A stretch of 64,000 nucleotides of DNA from Bacteroidales bacterium (GTDB lineage Bacteria; Bacteroidota; Bacteroidia; Bacteroidales; Muribaculaceae). Both the position numbers and the translations under genes were made by a program. Shown here one piece after another: positions 17,748 through 24,655 of this stretch; within the stretch, counting starts at the first letter, position 1, and the number at the start of each line of letters is the position of its first letter. Location of the stretch: assembly GCA_004557825.1 (NCBI GenBank), contig SFFL01000002.1, positions 62,001-126,000 of the forward strand, given 5' to 3'. Below the pieces are notes generated by a model. It ran no database searches. It had not been told where the DNA came from and saw only the letters and a list, made by a program, of their open reading frames with translations.

Positions 17748-18548
17748 TTAATAAGGCTTAATCGGCAGGCGCACCCACAGCCAGTGAGGTATCAGCCGCC
17801 ACAGCCCTACAAGCACATTCCACCTCCCGTCGATCACGGCCACACGGCGTCCGCGAAGCACCGCCTGCACCACACTCTGCGCCACCTTCTCCACATTCAT
17901 CAGCATAGGATAATGGCCGCCGGCAAGGAGCAGAGGCGTGCGCACCCACCCCGGCCGGATATCGGTAAAACGGATTTTCAGACGTTTCTCGCGGGCATAC
18001 TGGTCAAGAGCGCGCAGATAAAATTGCTGAAACGCCTTCGAGGAGGAGTAGGAAGCCATCACGCCGATACCCTCGGTACCGGCTACCGAAGTGATTGCGG
18101 CAATCCTGCCCGCACCGCCGTTATGGTCGCGCATCCAGCCGAAAGCCGCATCCACCATCCGGGTAAACCCATCCACATTGGTCTGCAACACCCGCAGCTC
18201 CACATCACCGCTCAACTCATCATTCGCGCACCAAATCCCCGCCACATGCAGATACACATCCATACCGCCCATCTTCTCCACAAGCCGCATCAACCCCTCC
18301 GGCGCATCCTCCCTCGTCACATCCACCTGCTCGACCACAATCCTCCCCGCGCACCCCAAATTGCCGCTTCCCTCACTGGAAATTTCCTCACTGGCGCTCC
18401 CCTCGGTGGAGCCTTCCTCACCGGCTAAAGCATTCAGAGCAGCGACATTGCGCCCGACAGCGCCAACCACCCAGCCCATTTCGGCAAAAATCTGCGCCAC
18501 CCGCAGCCCTATGCCCGAGGTCGCGCCCATAATCACTATCTTCTTCAT
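17748..18548 (-). CDS. Short-chain dehydrogenase/reductase
   Basis: The 266-residue SDR enzyme starts MKKIVIMGATSGIG, giving the TGxxxGIG-type dinucleotide loop. The catalytic pair is in SYSSSK (Tyr and Lys), and the Asn/Ser positions are in LHVAGIW and AAITSVAG. It should be a cytosolic NAD(P)H-dependent oxidoreductase; substrate cannot be predicted. An unusual Ser/Glu-rich, low-complexity insert (GEEGSTEGSASEEISSEGSG) lies between beta-2 and beta-3. The ATG at 18548 is preferred over a TTG two codons upstream. The C-terminus is hydrophobic (VLVGLWRLIPHWLWV) and could associate with membrane. Confidence 0.85.
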   Translation of the reverse strand: MKKIVIMGATSGIGLRVAQIFAEMGWVVGAVGRNVAALNALAGEEGSTEGSASEEISSEGSGNLGCAGRIVVEQVDVTREDAPEGLMRLVEKMGGMDVYLHVAGIWCANDELSGDVELRVLQTNVDGFTRMVDAAFGWMRDHNGGAGRIAAITSVAGTEGIGVMASYSSSKAFQQFYLRALDQYAREKRLKIRFTDIRPGWVRTPLLLAGGHYPMLMNVEKVAQSVVQAVLRGRRVAVIDGRWNVLVGLWRLIPHWLWVRLPIKPY

Positions 18549-18645
18549 CTTCAATCTGCTAATTCGCTAAATAGTATAAATCGTATAAGACATATAAATC
18601 TATAAGCCGAGCAGCTGGCTATTCGTATAAGCGTATCCGCCGGCA

Positions 18646-18729
18646 GGGGCGCGATTTTTCGCGCCCGCGCCCGGATGGCCTCCCAAAAGTCCCTTCGCCT
18701 GATGCGGCCGCGATTTATCGCGCCCCTAC
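18646..18729 (-). repeat. 84-88 bp double-hairpin dispersed element, copy 1
   Basis: Its reverse complement matches 60237-60324 along the whole length with few differences. Both copies start GTAGGGGCGCGAT, share ATCGCGGCCGCATC and GGGAGGCCATCCGGG, and end GCGGGCGCGAA.AATCGCGCCCC. Each end is a hairpin. Confidence 0.8.
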
Positions 18730-18760
18730 AACCGATGGAGCCTCGCCATGAAACCATGCC

Positions 18761-18840
18761 CCGGGGAAGCCCCGCCCCGAAAGGATGCTGCCGGGGAAGC
18801 CCCGCCCTGAAAGGATGCTGCCGGGGAAGCCCCGCCCGAA
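18761..18840. repeat. 30-bp tandem repeat, 2.7 copies
   Basis: The unit is CCGGGGAAGCCCCGCCCYGA followed by AAGGATGCTG. Each unit contains a small GGGG/CCCC hairpin. It is not a CRISPR: the copies are directly adjacent, without spacers. Confidence 0.9.
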
Positions 18841-18850
18841 GGAAATTTTG

Positions 18851-18911
18851 GCGCCGGTGCGGAGCTTTAGCCCGCAAATCAGCGCCGGTGCGGAGCTTTA
18901 GCCCGCAAAAA
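18851..18911. repeat. 31-bp tandem repeat pair
   Basis: GCGCCGGTGCGGAGCTTTAG CCCGCAAA occurs twice, at 18851 and 18882, and runs into the rpmA terminator. Confidence 0.9.
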
Positions 18912-18946
18912 AGCGCTGCGCCGAAATTTTCGATTTCGGCGCAGCG
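18907..18946 (-). terminator. Rho-independent terminator of rplU-rpmA
   Basis: Perfect 14-bp arms (18914-18927 and 18933-18946) with a 5-nt loop are followed on the minus strand by six T. It is about 75 nt beyond the rpmA stop. Confidence 0.88.
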
Positions 18947-19020
18947 TGATGTGCTTTCAAAGGGAATCTGAGGGCGGCTTTTCAGCCGGAATGGCTGCTA
19001 TTGCGCGCTCTCAAAGGCCA

Positions 19021-19284
19021 CTATGCCTCGGCTTCGGGGGTGACGTTGATAAACCGGCGCCCTTCCTTGCCAGTAGTGAACACTACTGTGCCGTCTACGA
19101 GTGCATAGATGGTATGGTCTTTGCCCATGCCCACATTAAGGCCGGGATGGTGAACAGTGCCGCGCTGGCGCTTGATGATATTGCCTGCCTTAGCCTTCTG
19201 GCCACCGAAAATTTTTACTCCGAGTCGTTTCGATTCCGACTCACGGCCGTTCTTAGAACTACCTACACCTTTTTTATGTGCCAT
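19021..19284 (-). CDS. rpmA: 50S ribosomal protein L27
   Basis: The 87-residue protein starts MAHKKGVGSSKNGRESESKR and contains the conserved GNIIKRQRGT and VGMGKDHTIYAL blocks. L27 reaches the peptidyl-transferase centre with its N-terminus, which here needs no leader cleavage. It follows rplU by 26 nt, the usual pairing. Confidence 0.98.
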   Translation of the reverse strand: MAHKKGVGSSKNGRESESKRLGVKIFGGQKAKAGNIIKRQRGTVHHPGLNVGMGKDHTIYALVDGTVVFTTGKEGRRFINVTPEAEA

Positions 19285-19310
19285 TTTAGTTTAAGTTTTC
19301 GGTTTGTGGA

Positions 19311-19631
19311 TTAAGCGATTACGTCTTTGATTACAATCTGGGAGAACATCTGGCGATGACCGTTCTTGCGACGGTAGTCGTTGCGACGTTTCTTCTTGAA
19401 GACGATAACTTTATCGCCTTTTACGAGGGGACGTTTTACCTCGCATACTACTTTTGCCCCTTCTACGGTGGGCGCGCCTACCTTGACGGCACCGTCGGCG
19501 TCAACGAGGAGGACCTTGTCAAACTCTACGGTCTCGCCCTCTTTCTTCTCGTCGCCGAGATAGTGGACATACAGGAATTTGCCTGCTTCGGCCTTGAACT
19601 GCTGTCCCTGAATTTCTACGATAGCGTACAT
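19311..19631 (-). CDS. rplU: 50S ribosomal protein L21
   Basis: The 106-residue protein (MYAIVEIQGQQFKAEAGKFL; VEFDKVLLVDADG; KKRRNDYRRKNGHRQMFSQI) is full-length L21, which binds 23S rRNA. It is first in the rplU-rpmA operon, behind a good promoter and a structured leader of about 100 nt. Confidence 0.98.
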   Translation of the reverse strand: MYAIVEIQGQQFKAEAGKFLYVHYLGDEKKEGETVEFDKVLLVDADGAVKVGAPTVEGAKVVCEVKRPLVKGDKVIVFKKKRRNDYRRKNGHRQMFSQIVIKDVIA

Positions 19632-19659
19632 CGGAAATAATTATATTATAAGGTTTTAC

Positions 19660-19728
19660 CGGCAGGCGCGGCCTCGACGGTCGGGAATCTTCCCGGCCGA
19701 CAGCCCGACTTAATCGAGCCTGTTGCGG
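19660..19728 (-). promoter_or_regulatory. Structured leader of rplU-rpmA
   Basis: CTCGACGGTCGGG and CCCGACTTAATCGAG can pair across the leader, while GGTCGGGAA/TTCCCGGCC forms a competing inner hairpin. Mutually exclusive helices ahead of a ribosomal-protein operon fit autogenous control, but no known leader family is recognised. Confidence 0.4.
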
Positions 19729-19740
19729 CTAAAAAGCGCA

Positions 19741-19772
19741 CAAAATTACAAAAAATTTCTTCCCCCACCAAA
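19741..19772 (-). promoter_or_regulatory. Promoter of rplU-rpmA
   Basis: On the minus strand TTTG (19772-19769), a 20-nt spacer and TAATTTTG (19748-19741) match the consensus exactly. Confidence 0.8.
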
Positions 19773-20025
19773 TTTTCCACCCTTTTCTTCAATTTTTTCA
19801 CAATAATATATTATTAAGCGGCTATAAGGCGAAGCAAACAGCGGTGTTCACACGAAAGCGCACAGCGGCTACCGCCACACTGCCCGGGCGCGAATCCCGG
19901 CTAAGGATTTTGCAGCAAAGCGCCTGCCGCGGCTGCGATTTTTCTTAATTTTAACCATTCGGTAGAAAAGAAATGCTAAAACTGAGTGCTTTTAGTTAAA
20001 AAGCTGCAATATAGAGTATTAATCC

Positions 20026-20056
20026 TTGGAAGTGTCGACAAAATGCCGTAATTTTG
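20026..20056 (+). promoter_or_regulatory. Promoter of the candidate non-coding RNA
   Basis: TTG (20026-20028), a 20-nt spacer and TAATTTTG (20049-20056) predict transcription from about 20063, with no open reading frame of quality downstream. Confidence 0.65.
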
Positions 20057-20062
20057 TAGAGG

Positions 20063-20596
20063 ATTTAGCAACGGACACATTCCACGTTGCCCCGGGTTAT
20101 GGTATTCCCGGATATGTGAACACAGTGCAATCAGTCATACAAACAAAGCATCTCTCTCCTGATGCGGCAGGTATTGCCCGCACCCCGCAGGGGCCACCCC
20201 CCCCTCCGGTGCCGCATCTCCCTCTCCAGCTTTCGGCTTTTTGTGCTCTCACACACCGGCTCTCTCCCGCCCGATCCGTGTGACCGCCAGTCGGTTCCGT
20301 TTCTCGAAACCGTGAGGCTTCACTGATTTTGACTTTCGATTCTTTATAACTCCAAAACAAATGGCAATATGCTTAAGTTTTTATGATGATATGTATGTGT
20401 GTTGGGGGAATCGACTGGCAAGGCAACGGCGGACACGTGGCAATTCGCGACGAACAGCCACAGCTGTCCCCGTCGCTCAAATCCCTGGGACTCACGCCTC
20501 TCTCTTATGAGCGGATGCGCTCAACATAAACAATCTATGAAGTGCAACCATGTAAGTTCCCATTCAAGCCACCGCACCGCGGTGGCTTATTTTTTG
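20063..20596 (+). ncRNA. Candidate structured non-coding RNA(s) of unknown class
   Basis: Between a promoter and a rho-independent terminator lie several perfect helices: CACAT/ATGTG (20076-20080, 20114-20118) around CCGGG/CCCGG (20092-20096, 20107-20111); GATGCGGCA/TGCCGCATC (20161-20169, 20210-20218) followed by T5 at 20238-20242; TCACAC/GTGTGA (20249-20254, 20278-20283); and GGACA.GTGGC/GCCAC...TGTCC (20431-20469). It may be one 530-nt RNA, or an approximately 180-nt RNA ending near 20242 plus a second ending at 20596. I found no tmRNA tag codons, no RNase P signature and no SRP core, so the class is unknown. 6S RNA is possible for the first part by size only. Confidence 0.5.
20566..20596 (+). 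terminator. Rho-independent terminator of the candidate RNA
   Basis: AAGCCACCGC (20566-20575), loop ACC, GCGGTGGCTT (20579-20588) and six T. No protein gene precedes it on the plus strand. Confidence 0.9.
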
Positions 20597-20620
20597 CTAC
20601 CATCCTTCCACTCCTCGTAT

Positions 20621-20652
20621 CAGCAACACCGTGCTGAGGGCGCATGCCCGAA
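20621..20652. repeat. Dispersed 45-bp palindromic element, right-half copy B
   Basis: The loop and the right arm TGAGGGCGCATGCCCGAA are intact; the left arm is replaced by unrelated sequence. Confidence 0.7.
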
Positions 20653-20656
20653 GTCC

Positions 20657-20745
20657 TATCTAAAATCCCCTATCTAAAATCTACTATCTAAAATCTACTA
20701 TCTAAAATCTACTATCTAAGAACTGCCATCTAAAAACTCCCATCT
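20657..20745. repeat. 14-bp tandem array
   Basis: About six units of TATCTAAAATCTAC, decaying at both ends, lie just upstream of the SemiSWEET promoter. Expansion or contraction would change the distance between upstream DNA and that promoter. Confidence 0.85.
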
Positions 20746-20751
20746 ATTTTA

Positions 20752-20784
20752 TTTGTTATCAATAATTGAAAATGCTTATCTTTG
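20752..20784 (+). promoter_or_regulatory. Promoter of the SemiSWEET gene
   Basis: TTTG (20752-20755), a 21-nt spacer and TATCTTTG (20777-20784). The predicted leader is about 90 nt, which supports the start at 20881 rather than 20782. Confidence 0.8.
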
Positions 20785-20880
20785 CGCCGACCGGCCAAGA
20801 TAAGCCGGAGGCAAGCCACCAAGGCTGCCCGGCCCGCCTGTCTGCCACCAACACACACCAACCTGATAATCACCGATACT

Positions 20881-21159
20881 ATGGATCTCTTCACCATCTT
20901 CGGCTCCCTGGCCGCTATATGTATGGTACTGGGCTACCTGCCGCAGGCCATCTACACCATCCGCACCCGCGACACCGACGGCATAGCCCTCCCCACCTTC
21001 CTCTTGATGGGCCTGGGCTCGGCATTCTTCGTGGTGCAGGGATGCCTGAGCCACCCGCTCAACTGGCCACTGATCGCCACCAACCTCATCACATTCATCT
21101 GTTCGGCCATCGTTTTCGGCATAAAAATGTATAACGACCACTTCCGCCGCAAAAAATAA
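20881..21159 (+). CDS. SemiSWEET/PQ-loop small sugar transporter
   Basis: The 92-residue protein has three transmembrane helices and the PQ-loop signature in GYLPQAIYTIRTRDTDGI (about 18-35), with a conserved Asn in TNLITFI. This is the size and order of SemiSWEETs, which dimerise to move mono- or disaccharides across the inner membrane. The 33 codons that would extend the frame upstream are basic, non-hydrophobic and overlap the promoter, so they are left out. The substrate is not readable from sequence. It precedes the inositol-lipid genes but has its own promoter. Confidence 0.88.
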   Translation: MDLFTIFGSLAAICMVLGYLPQAIYTIRTRDTDGIALPTFLLMGLGSAFFVVQGCLSHPLNWPLIATNLITFICSAIVFGIKMYNDHFRRKK

Positions 21160-21204
21160 ACCTGCGGCGCGAAACACCCCTCCGCACAGCCGCAAAAAAA
21201 TAAA

Positions 21205-21236
21205 TTTGCATCTTAGGGCTAAATCAGCTATCTTTG
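21205..21236 (+). promoter_or_regulatory. Promoter of the inositol-lipid operon
   Basis: TTTG (21205-21208), a 20-nt spacer and TATCTTTG (21229-21236), 22 nt ahead of the first start codon. Confidence 0.85.
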
Positions 21237-21258
21237 CACGTTGGAATACTGATTTGCT

Positions 21259-22101
21259 ATGGCCACCACTAAAATTGCCGCCATAATGCGTGCGGGGGTA
21301 TTCTCCCCCAATCATATAGGCAACGACGCCACGATTCTCAACACCGTGGCCGAGCAGCTGCGTAAACGCGGCTGCGAGGTGCGCACATACTCCGAAGAGC
21401 AGTTCTGCTCCGGCGCCGTGGAGGAACCCATCATCATCAATATGTGCCGAGAGCGCCGCTCCACCGAGCGCCTCCAGCAGCTCGAGGATGCCGGCCAGCT
21501 CGTAATCAATTCGGGCTACGGCATCGAAAACTGCATCCGCGAGCGTCAGGCCCGCATCCTCCTGGGCAGCAACATCCCCTATCCCCAAAGCATCATCGTC
21601 GACACCGACGAGGTGGTGAAAACCCGCCTCCAGAAGCTCGGCATGTCGCAGTGCTGGATCAAACGCGGCGACTACCACACGCAGCACGCCGAAGACGTGA
21701 GCTACGTGCGCACCCCTGCTGAAGCTCAGGATGTGCTTCAGGAATACTTCCTGCGCGGATTCAAGCGCGCCGTCATCTCCCGTCATCTCACCGGCAAACT
21801 CGTGAAGTTCTACGGTGTGGCCGGCACTCCCTTCTTCCACTGGTTCCGCCCCTACGAAGCCGACCCGCTGACGATGCGCGACGAGCAAAACCGCCGCACA
21901 GACGAGGCTCTCAAGGAGTTGTGCCGCAACGCCGCACGCGAGCTCAACCTCATCGTCTATGGCGGCGAGTGCATCCAGGCCGACGACGGCTCCCTCTCGA
22001 TCATCGACTTCAACGACTGGCCTTCCTTCGCGCCCTGCCGCACCGAGGCCGCCACATACATTGCGAAAGCGGTGATGGCCGCGATAAAATCGCACCGCTG
22101 A
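21259..22101 (+). CDS. ATP-grasp-type protein of the inositol-lipid cluster
   Basis: The 280-residue soluble protein resembles RimK-like ATP-grasp enzymes. It has an N-terminal pre-grasp domain (IAAIMRAGVFSPNHIGND), a central part with candidate nucleotide-binding Lys (CWIKRGDYH) and a C-terminal metal-binding motif (SLSIIDFNDWPSF, Asp/Asn). ATP-grasp enzymes ligate a carboxylate to an amine or thiol through an acyl-phosphate; some act as kinases. It leads an operon with GtrA, CDP-alcohol phosphatidyltransferase and PAP2 genes, so it may modify a lipid headgroup or its precursor. That link is context only. An antisense frame over it is an artefact. Confidence 0.7.
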   Translation: MATTKIAAIMRAGVFSPNHIGNDATILNTVAEQLRKRGCEVRTYSEEQFCSGAVEEPIIINMCRERRSTERLQQLEDAGQLVINSGYGIENCIRERQARILLGSNIPYPQSIIVDTDEVVKTRLQKLGMSQCWIKRGDYHTQHAEDVSYVRTPAEAQDVLQEYFLRGFKRAVISRHLTGKLVKFYGVAGTPFFHWFRPYEADPLTMRDEQNRRTDEALKELCRNAARELNLIVYGGECIQADDGSLSIIDFNDWPSFAPCRTEAATYIAKAVMAAIKSHR

Positions 22102-22133
22102 ACCACCCTCACCACCTTAGCAGACTGAGAAGA

Positions 22134-22709
22134 ATGAGCATTAAACAGACAGCCAGCACGGTAGCCGACAAATTTATGCACGGGAAAGGCATCTTCACCT
22201 TCCTGCGCTCCTCGGTATCGTCGCAGATAGCGTCGTGGACCGATATGGGTATCTGCTTCATCTTCTACGCCTGGGTTCTGCGCTCGCTCGACCCAAGTTC
22301 GCCGATGCGAACCTTCCTGGCCACCGCCATCGGCCTCGTGGCCGGAGGCATCGTCAACTGCATTGTCAACTACAAATTCACCTTCCAGAGCGACAACTGC
22401 CCCGTAAAGGCCGTGGCCGTGAAATACATTCTCATCTGGGGAGGTTCCTTCATACTCAACCTCGGAGGCACAACGCTGCTCGAACAGACCCTGCAGCGCA
22501 TCGACTTCATTATGAACAGCCACTGGATCAAGCCCGACGGCGTCTTCGCCTTCGCCCGCCTCTCCGTGTCGCTGATTGTCTCCCTGGCCTGGAATTTCCT
22601 GATGCAGAAAAACTTCGTCTACCGGCGCACACGCTTCGACAGTTTCGCCATCCGTCTGGTGGATTTCATCACCTTTAAAAAGCAAAGAACGCATAGCACA
22701 AATGATTGA
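22134..22709 (+). CDS. GtrA family membrane protein
   Basis: The 191-residue protein has four predicted transmembrane helices and GtrA features: FLRSSVSSQIASWTDMGICF at the first helix, GGIVNCIVNYKFTF, and NFLMQKNFVYRR near the end. GtrA proteins are thought to flip or help move lipid-linked sugars. Start 22134 gives the normal family length; it is 32 nt after the ATP-grasp gene. It overlaps the next gene by 8 nt. In this cluster it may translocate an inositol lipid or precursor, which is inference. Confidence 0.85.
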   Translation: MSIKQTASTVADKFMHGKGIFTFLRSSVSSQIASWTDMGICFIFYAWVLRSLDPSSPMRTFLATAIGLVAGGIVNCIVNYKFTFQSDNCPVKAVAVKYILIWGGSFILNLGGTTLLEQTLQRIDFIMNSHWIKPDGVFAFARLSVSLIVSLAWNFLMQKNFVYRRTRFDSFAIRLVDFITFKKQRTHSTND

Positions 22710-23394
22710 TAAAAACACTTTCAAGCAGCAGCGCGACGGCCTGCAACAGGGTATCTACAAGATTATCAACCCCTTTGTAAAGCTGTTGATCCGTATAGGC
22801 GTAACACCCAATATGGTCACCACCATCGGCCTGCTGGGCAATGTAGCCTCGGCCTGCATCATTGCCTGGGCCGGCCTGCTTGCCGCTGAAGACCCCGCCA
22901 ACCTGCGCTTCGACCTCATCACCCTGGCCGGAGCCGTCACCATCCTCTTCTCGCTGTTCGATATGCTCGACGGCCAGGTGGCGCGCCTGGGCAATATGGT
23001 ATCGCGCTTCGGCGCCCTCTACGACTCGGTGCTCGACCGCTACTGCGAACTGCTCACCCTCGGCGCTATGTCATACTTCCTCATCACCGCCGGATACACC
23101 ATCGGAGCACTCATCACCCTGCTGGCCCTGATCGGCTCGGTAATGGTAAGTTATGTACGCGCACGCGCGGAAGGCGTGGGCATCGAATGCAAAATAGGCT
23201 TTATGCAGCGCCCCGAGCGCGTGGTAGTCACCTCCCTGGGCTGCCTCGCCTGCGGCATCATCGGCCTGGCCGCCCCCGACAAAGCCGAGATCGCAATGTA
23301 TGTGCTCATCGGCTGTATGACCATCATCGCCATCTTCGCCAACGTCACCGCCTTTGCCCGCGTAAACCTCTGCCGCCGCGAGCTCACCAAATAA
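22702..23394 (+). CDS. CDP-alcohol phosphatidyltransferase, probable phosphatidylinositol-phosphate synthase
   Basis: The 230-residue integral membrane enzyme has the full family motif: Asp87, Asp90-Gly91, Ala94-Arg95, Gly104, Asp108, Asp112 (in DMLDGQVARLG and GALYDSVLDRY). The reaction transfers a CDP-linked diacylglycerol phosphatidyl group to a hydroxyl acceptor using two divalent metals. Next to inositol-3-phosphate synthase and an AUR1-type enzyme, the acceptor is probably inositol-3-phosphate, giving phosphatidylinositol phosphate, as in the cluster characterised in Bacteroides thetaiotaomicron. It is translationally coupled to gtrA. Confidence 0.88.
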   Translation: MIDKNTFKQQRDGLQQGIYKIINPFVKLLIRIGVTPNMVTTIGLLGNVASACIIAWAGLLAAEDPANLRFDLITLAGAVTILFSLFDMLDGQVARLGNMVSRFGALYDSVLDRYCELLTLGAMSYFLITAGYTIGALITLLALIGSVMVSYVRARAEGVGIECKIGFMQRPERVVVTSLGCLACGIIGLAAPDKAEIAMYVLIGCMTIIAIFANVTAFARVNLCRRELTK

Positions 23395-23442
23395 TCCGCC
23401 GCACTGCTGCGCCGTACGTCAAACCATCCACCCATCAGTTCA

Positions 23443-24375
23443 TTGCCCACACGCAAAGAAAACATAGCGCTCTTCGCATCGCTGGCCATTTGGCTCTCGG
23501 TCACCGCAATCTTCGTAGGATTCCGCCCCGAGCACTTCTGGCTCGCCCTGCTCATAGCCGCACTGTTTCTCACCACCCGCGTTTCGCGCAAGATAGTGGT
23601 GGCCCTTCTCCCGTTCATCATCTTCGGCATCTCATACGACTGGATGAACATCGTCCACAACTATGAGGTGAACCCCGTAGACATCCGCGGCATCTACGAC
23701 ACCGAAAAAGCCCTCTTCGGCATCACCGCCGCCGACGGCACACTGCTCACCCCCAACGAATTCTTCGCCCTCCACACCACCCCGCTGCTCGACTTCCTCG
23801 GCGGATTTTTCTACCTCTGCTGGGTGCCCGTGCCCATCCTCTTCGGCCTTTACCTATTTTTCAACCGCCAGCAGAAAATCTACCTCCACTTCGCCCTGGT
23901 ATTCCTGCTGGTCAACTTCATCGGCTTTGCCGGCTACTACATCCACCCCGCCGCGCCGCCATGGTATGTGGTCCTCCACGGCTTCGATTTCCAGCTCGGC
24001 ACACCCGGCGACACAGCAGGCCTCGGCGCCTTCGACCAAATGACCGGCCTCGGCATCTTCCGGGGCCTCTACGGACGCAACGCAAACGTTTTCGCAGCCG
24101 TGCCGTCGCTCCATTCGGCCTACACACTCGTGGCATTCATCTACTCCCTGAAAGCACGCTCACCGCGCTGGATACAGATTCTGCTCGCCGTGATCACCCT
24201 CGGCATCTGGTTCACAGCCGTCTACACCTCCCACCACTACATCATCGACGTCAGCCTCGGCATCCTCTGCGCCCTGCTGGGCACCCTCCTCTTCGAAGGC
24301 GTGCTCATGCGCATCCCCGCCTTCAGCCGCTTCATCAGCCGCTACGCCCGCTACATTGCCCTCCGCGCCGCTTAA
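23443..24375 (+). CDS. AUR1-type PAP2 enzyme, probable inositol phosphorylceramide synthase
   Basis: The 310-residue protein has six or more transmembrane helices and the PAP2_3/AUR1 active-site motifs: GYYIHPAAPPW (about 164-174), PSLHSAY (221-227) and TSHHYIIDV (His264/265, Asp269). Eukaryotic AUR1 moves phosphoinositol from PI to ceramide; the bacteroidetal homologue is proposed to do the same for dihydroceramide. It could alternatively act as a lipid phosphatase. The start is TTG; no ATG occurs before residue 68, well after the first helices. The frame is the same as that of the preceding gene, separated from it by TAA and 48 nt. Confidence 0.82.
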   Translation: MPTRKENIALFASLAIWLSVTAIFVGFRPEHFWLALLIAALFLTTRVSRKIVVALLPFIIFGISYDWMNIVHNYEVNPVDIRGIYDTEKALFGITAADGTLLTPNEFFALHTTPLLDFLGGFFYLCWVPVPILFGLYLFFNRQQKIYLHFALVFLLVNFIGFAGYYIHPAAPPWYVVLHGFDFQLGTPGDTAGLGAFDQMTGLGIFRGLYGRNANVFAAVPSLHSAYTLVAFIYSLKARSPRWIQILLAVITLGIWFTAVYTSHHYIIDVSLGILCALLGTLLFEGVLMRIPAFSRFISRYARYIALRAA

Positions 24376-24491
24376 TTAACTATTTTTAATACTCCATTAC
24401 ACACAACGCGCTCCGTAAACACTTTTTAGGAATATTACCCTATATTTAACCTTTATTAGCTATATTGCACAAATTTTTCGCCAAAATTATT

Positions 24492-24521
24492 TTTGCAATT
24501 CAAAAAATCTACCTACTTTTG
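24492..24521 (+). promoter_or_regulatory. Promoter of inositol-3-phosphate synthase
   Basis: TTTG (24492-24495), an 18-nt spacer and TACTTTTG (24514-24521). The leader of about 130 nt includes a CCTCGCGGGAG-type hairpin (24585-24610). The separate promoter suggests inositol phosphate is made beyond the needs of the upstream operon. Confidence 0.65.
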
Positions 24522-24655
24522 AGGGCAATTTTGCTTATGCCAGTGAAGTAACACAGTTTCAGACTATTTTCTTCGGCTACGCAGCGCCTCCCCCGCTCCC
24601 GCGAGGGTCCCGCGTAAAATATTGCCTTACAAAAACTTAACCATACTATCAAACA

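Larger units (their letters stand above)
18549..19020. other. Repeat-filled spacer between the SDR gene and rpmA
   Basis: This 472-nt stretch is almost entirely repeats: TCGTATAAG words at 18570-18635, an inverted copy of the 84-88 bp element (18646-18729), a 30-bp tandem array (18761-18840), a 31-bp tandem pair (18851-18911) and the rpmA terminator (18907-18946). No coding sequence is credible. Confidence 0.75.
19773..20880. other. 1.1-kb gene-free, structured intergenic region
   Basis: No protein gene is credible between rplU and the SemiSWEET gene. From left to right: AT-rich sequence, a plus-strand promoter (20026-20056), about 530 nt dense in inverted repeats, a plus-strand terminator (20566-20596), a half copy of the palindromic element (20621-20652), a 14-bp tandem array (20657-20745) and the SemiSWEET promoter. 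The layout is that of one or two non-coding RNA genes. Confidence 0.6.

Noticed and set aside
18761..18911. Possible CRISPR array
   Set aside because: The 30- and 31-bp units are directly adjacent with no spacers between them and no cas genes are nearby, so they are ordinary tandem repeats.
20026..20283. An 85-codon frame on the plus strand
   Set aside because: It begins upstream of the predicted transcription start, is Pro-rich with no domain, and covers strong RNA helices.
20400..20596. tmRNA (ssrA), suggested by a GGGG start and a terminator
   Set aside because: No tRNA-Ala-like acceptor ends, no T arm and no tag-peptide reading frame of the Bacteroidetes type could be found.
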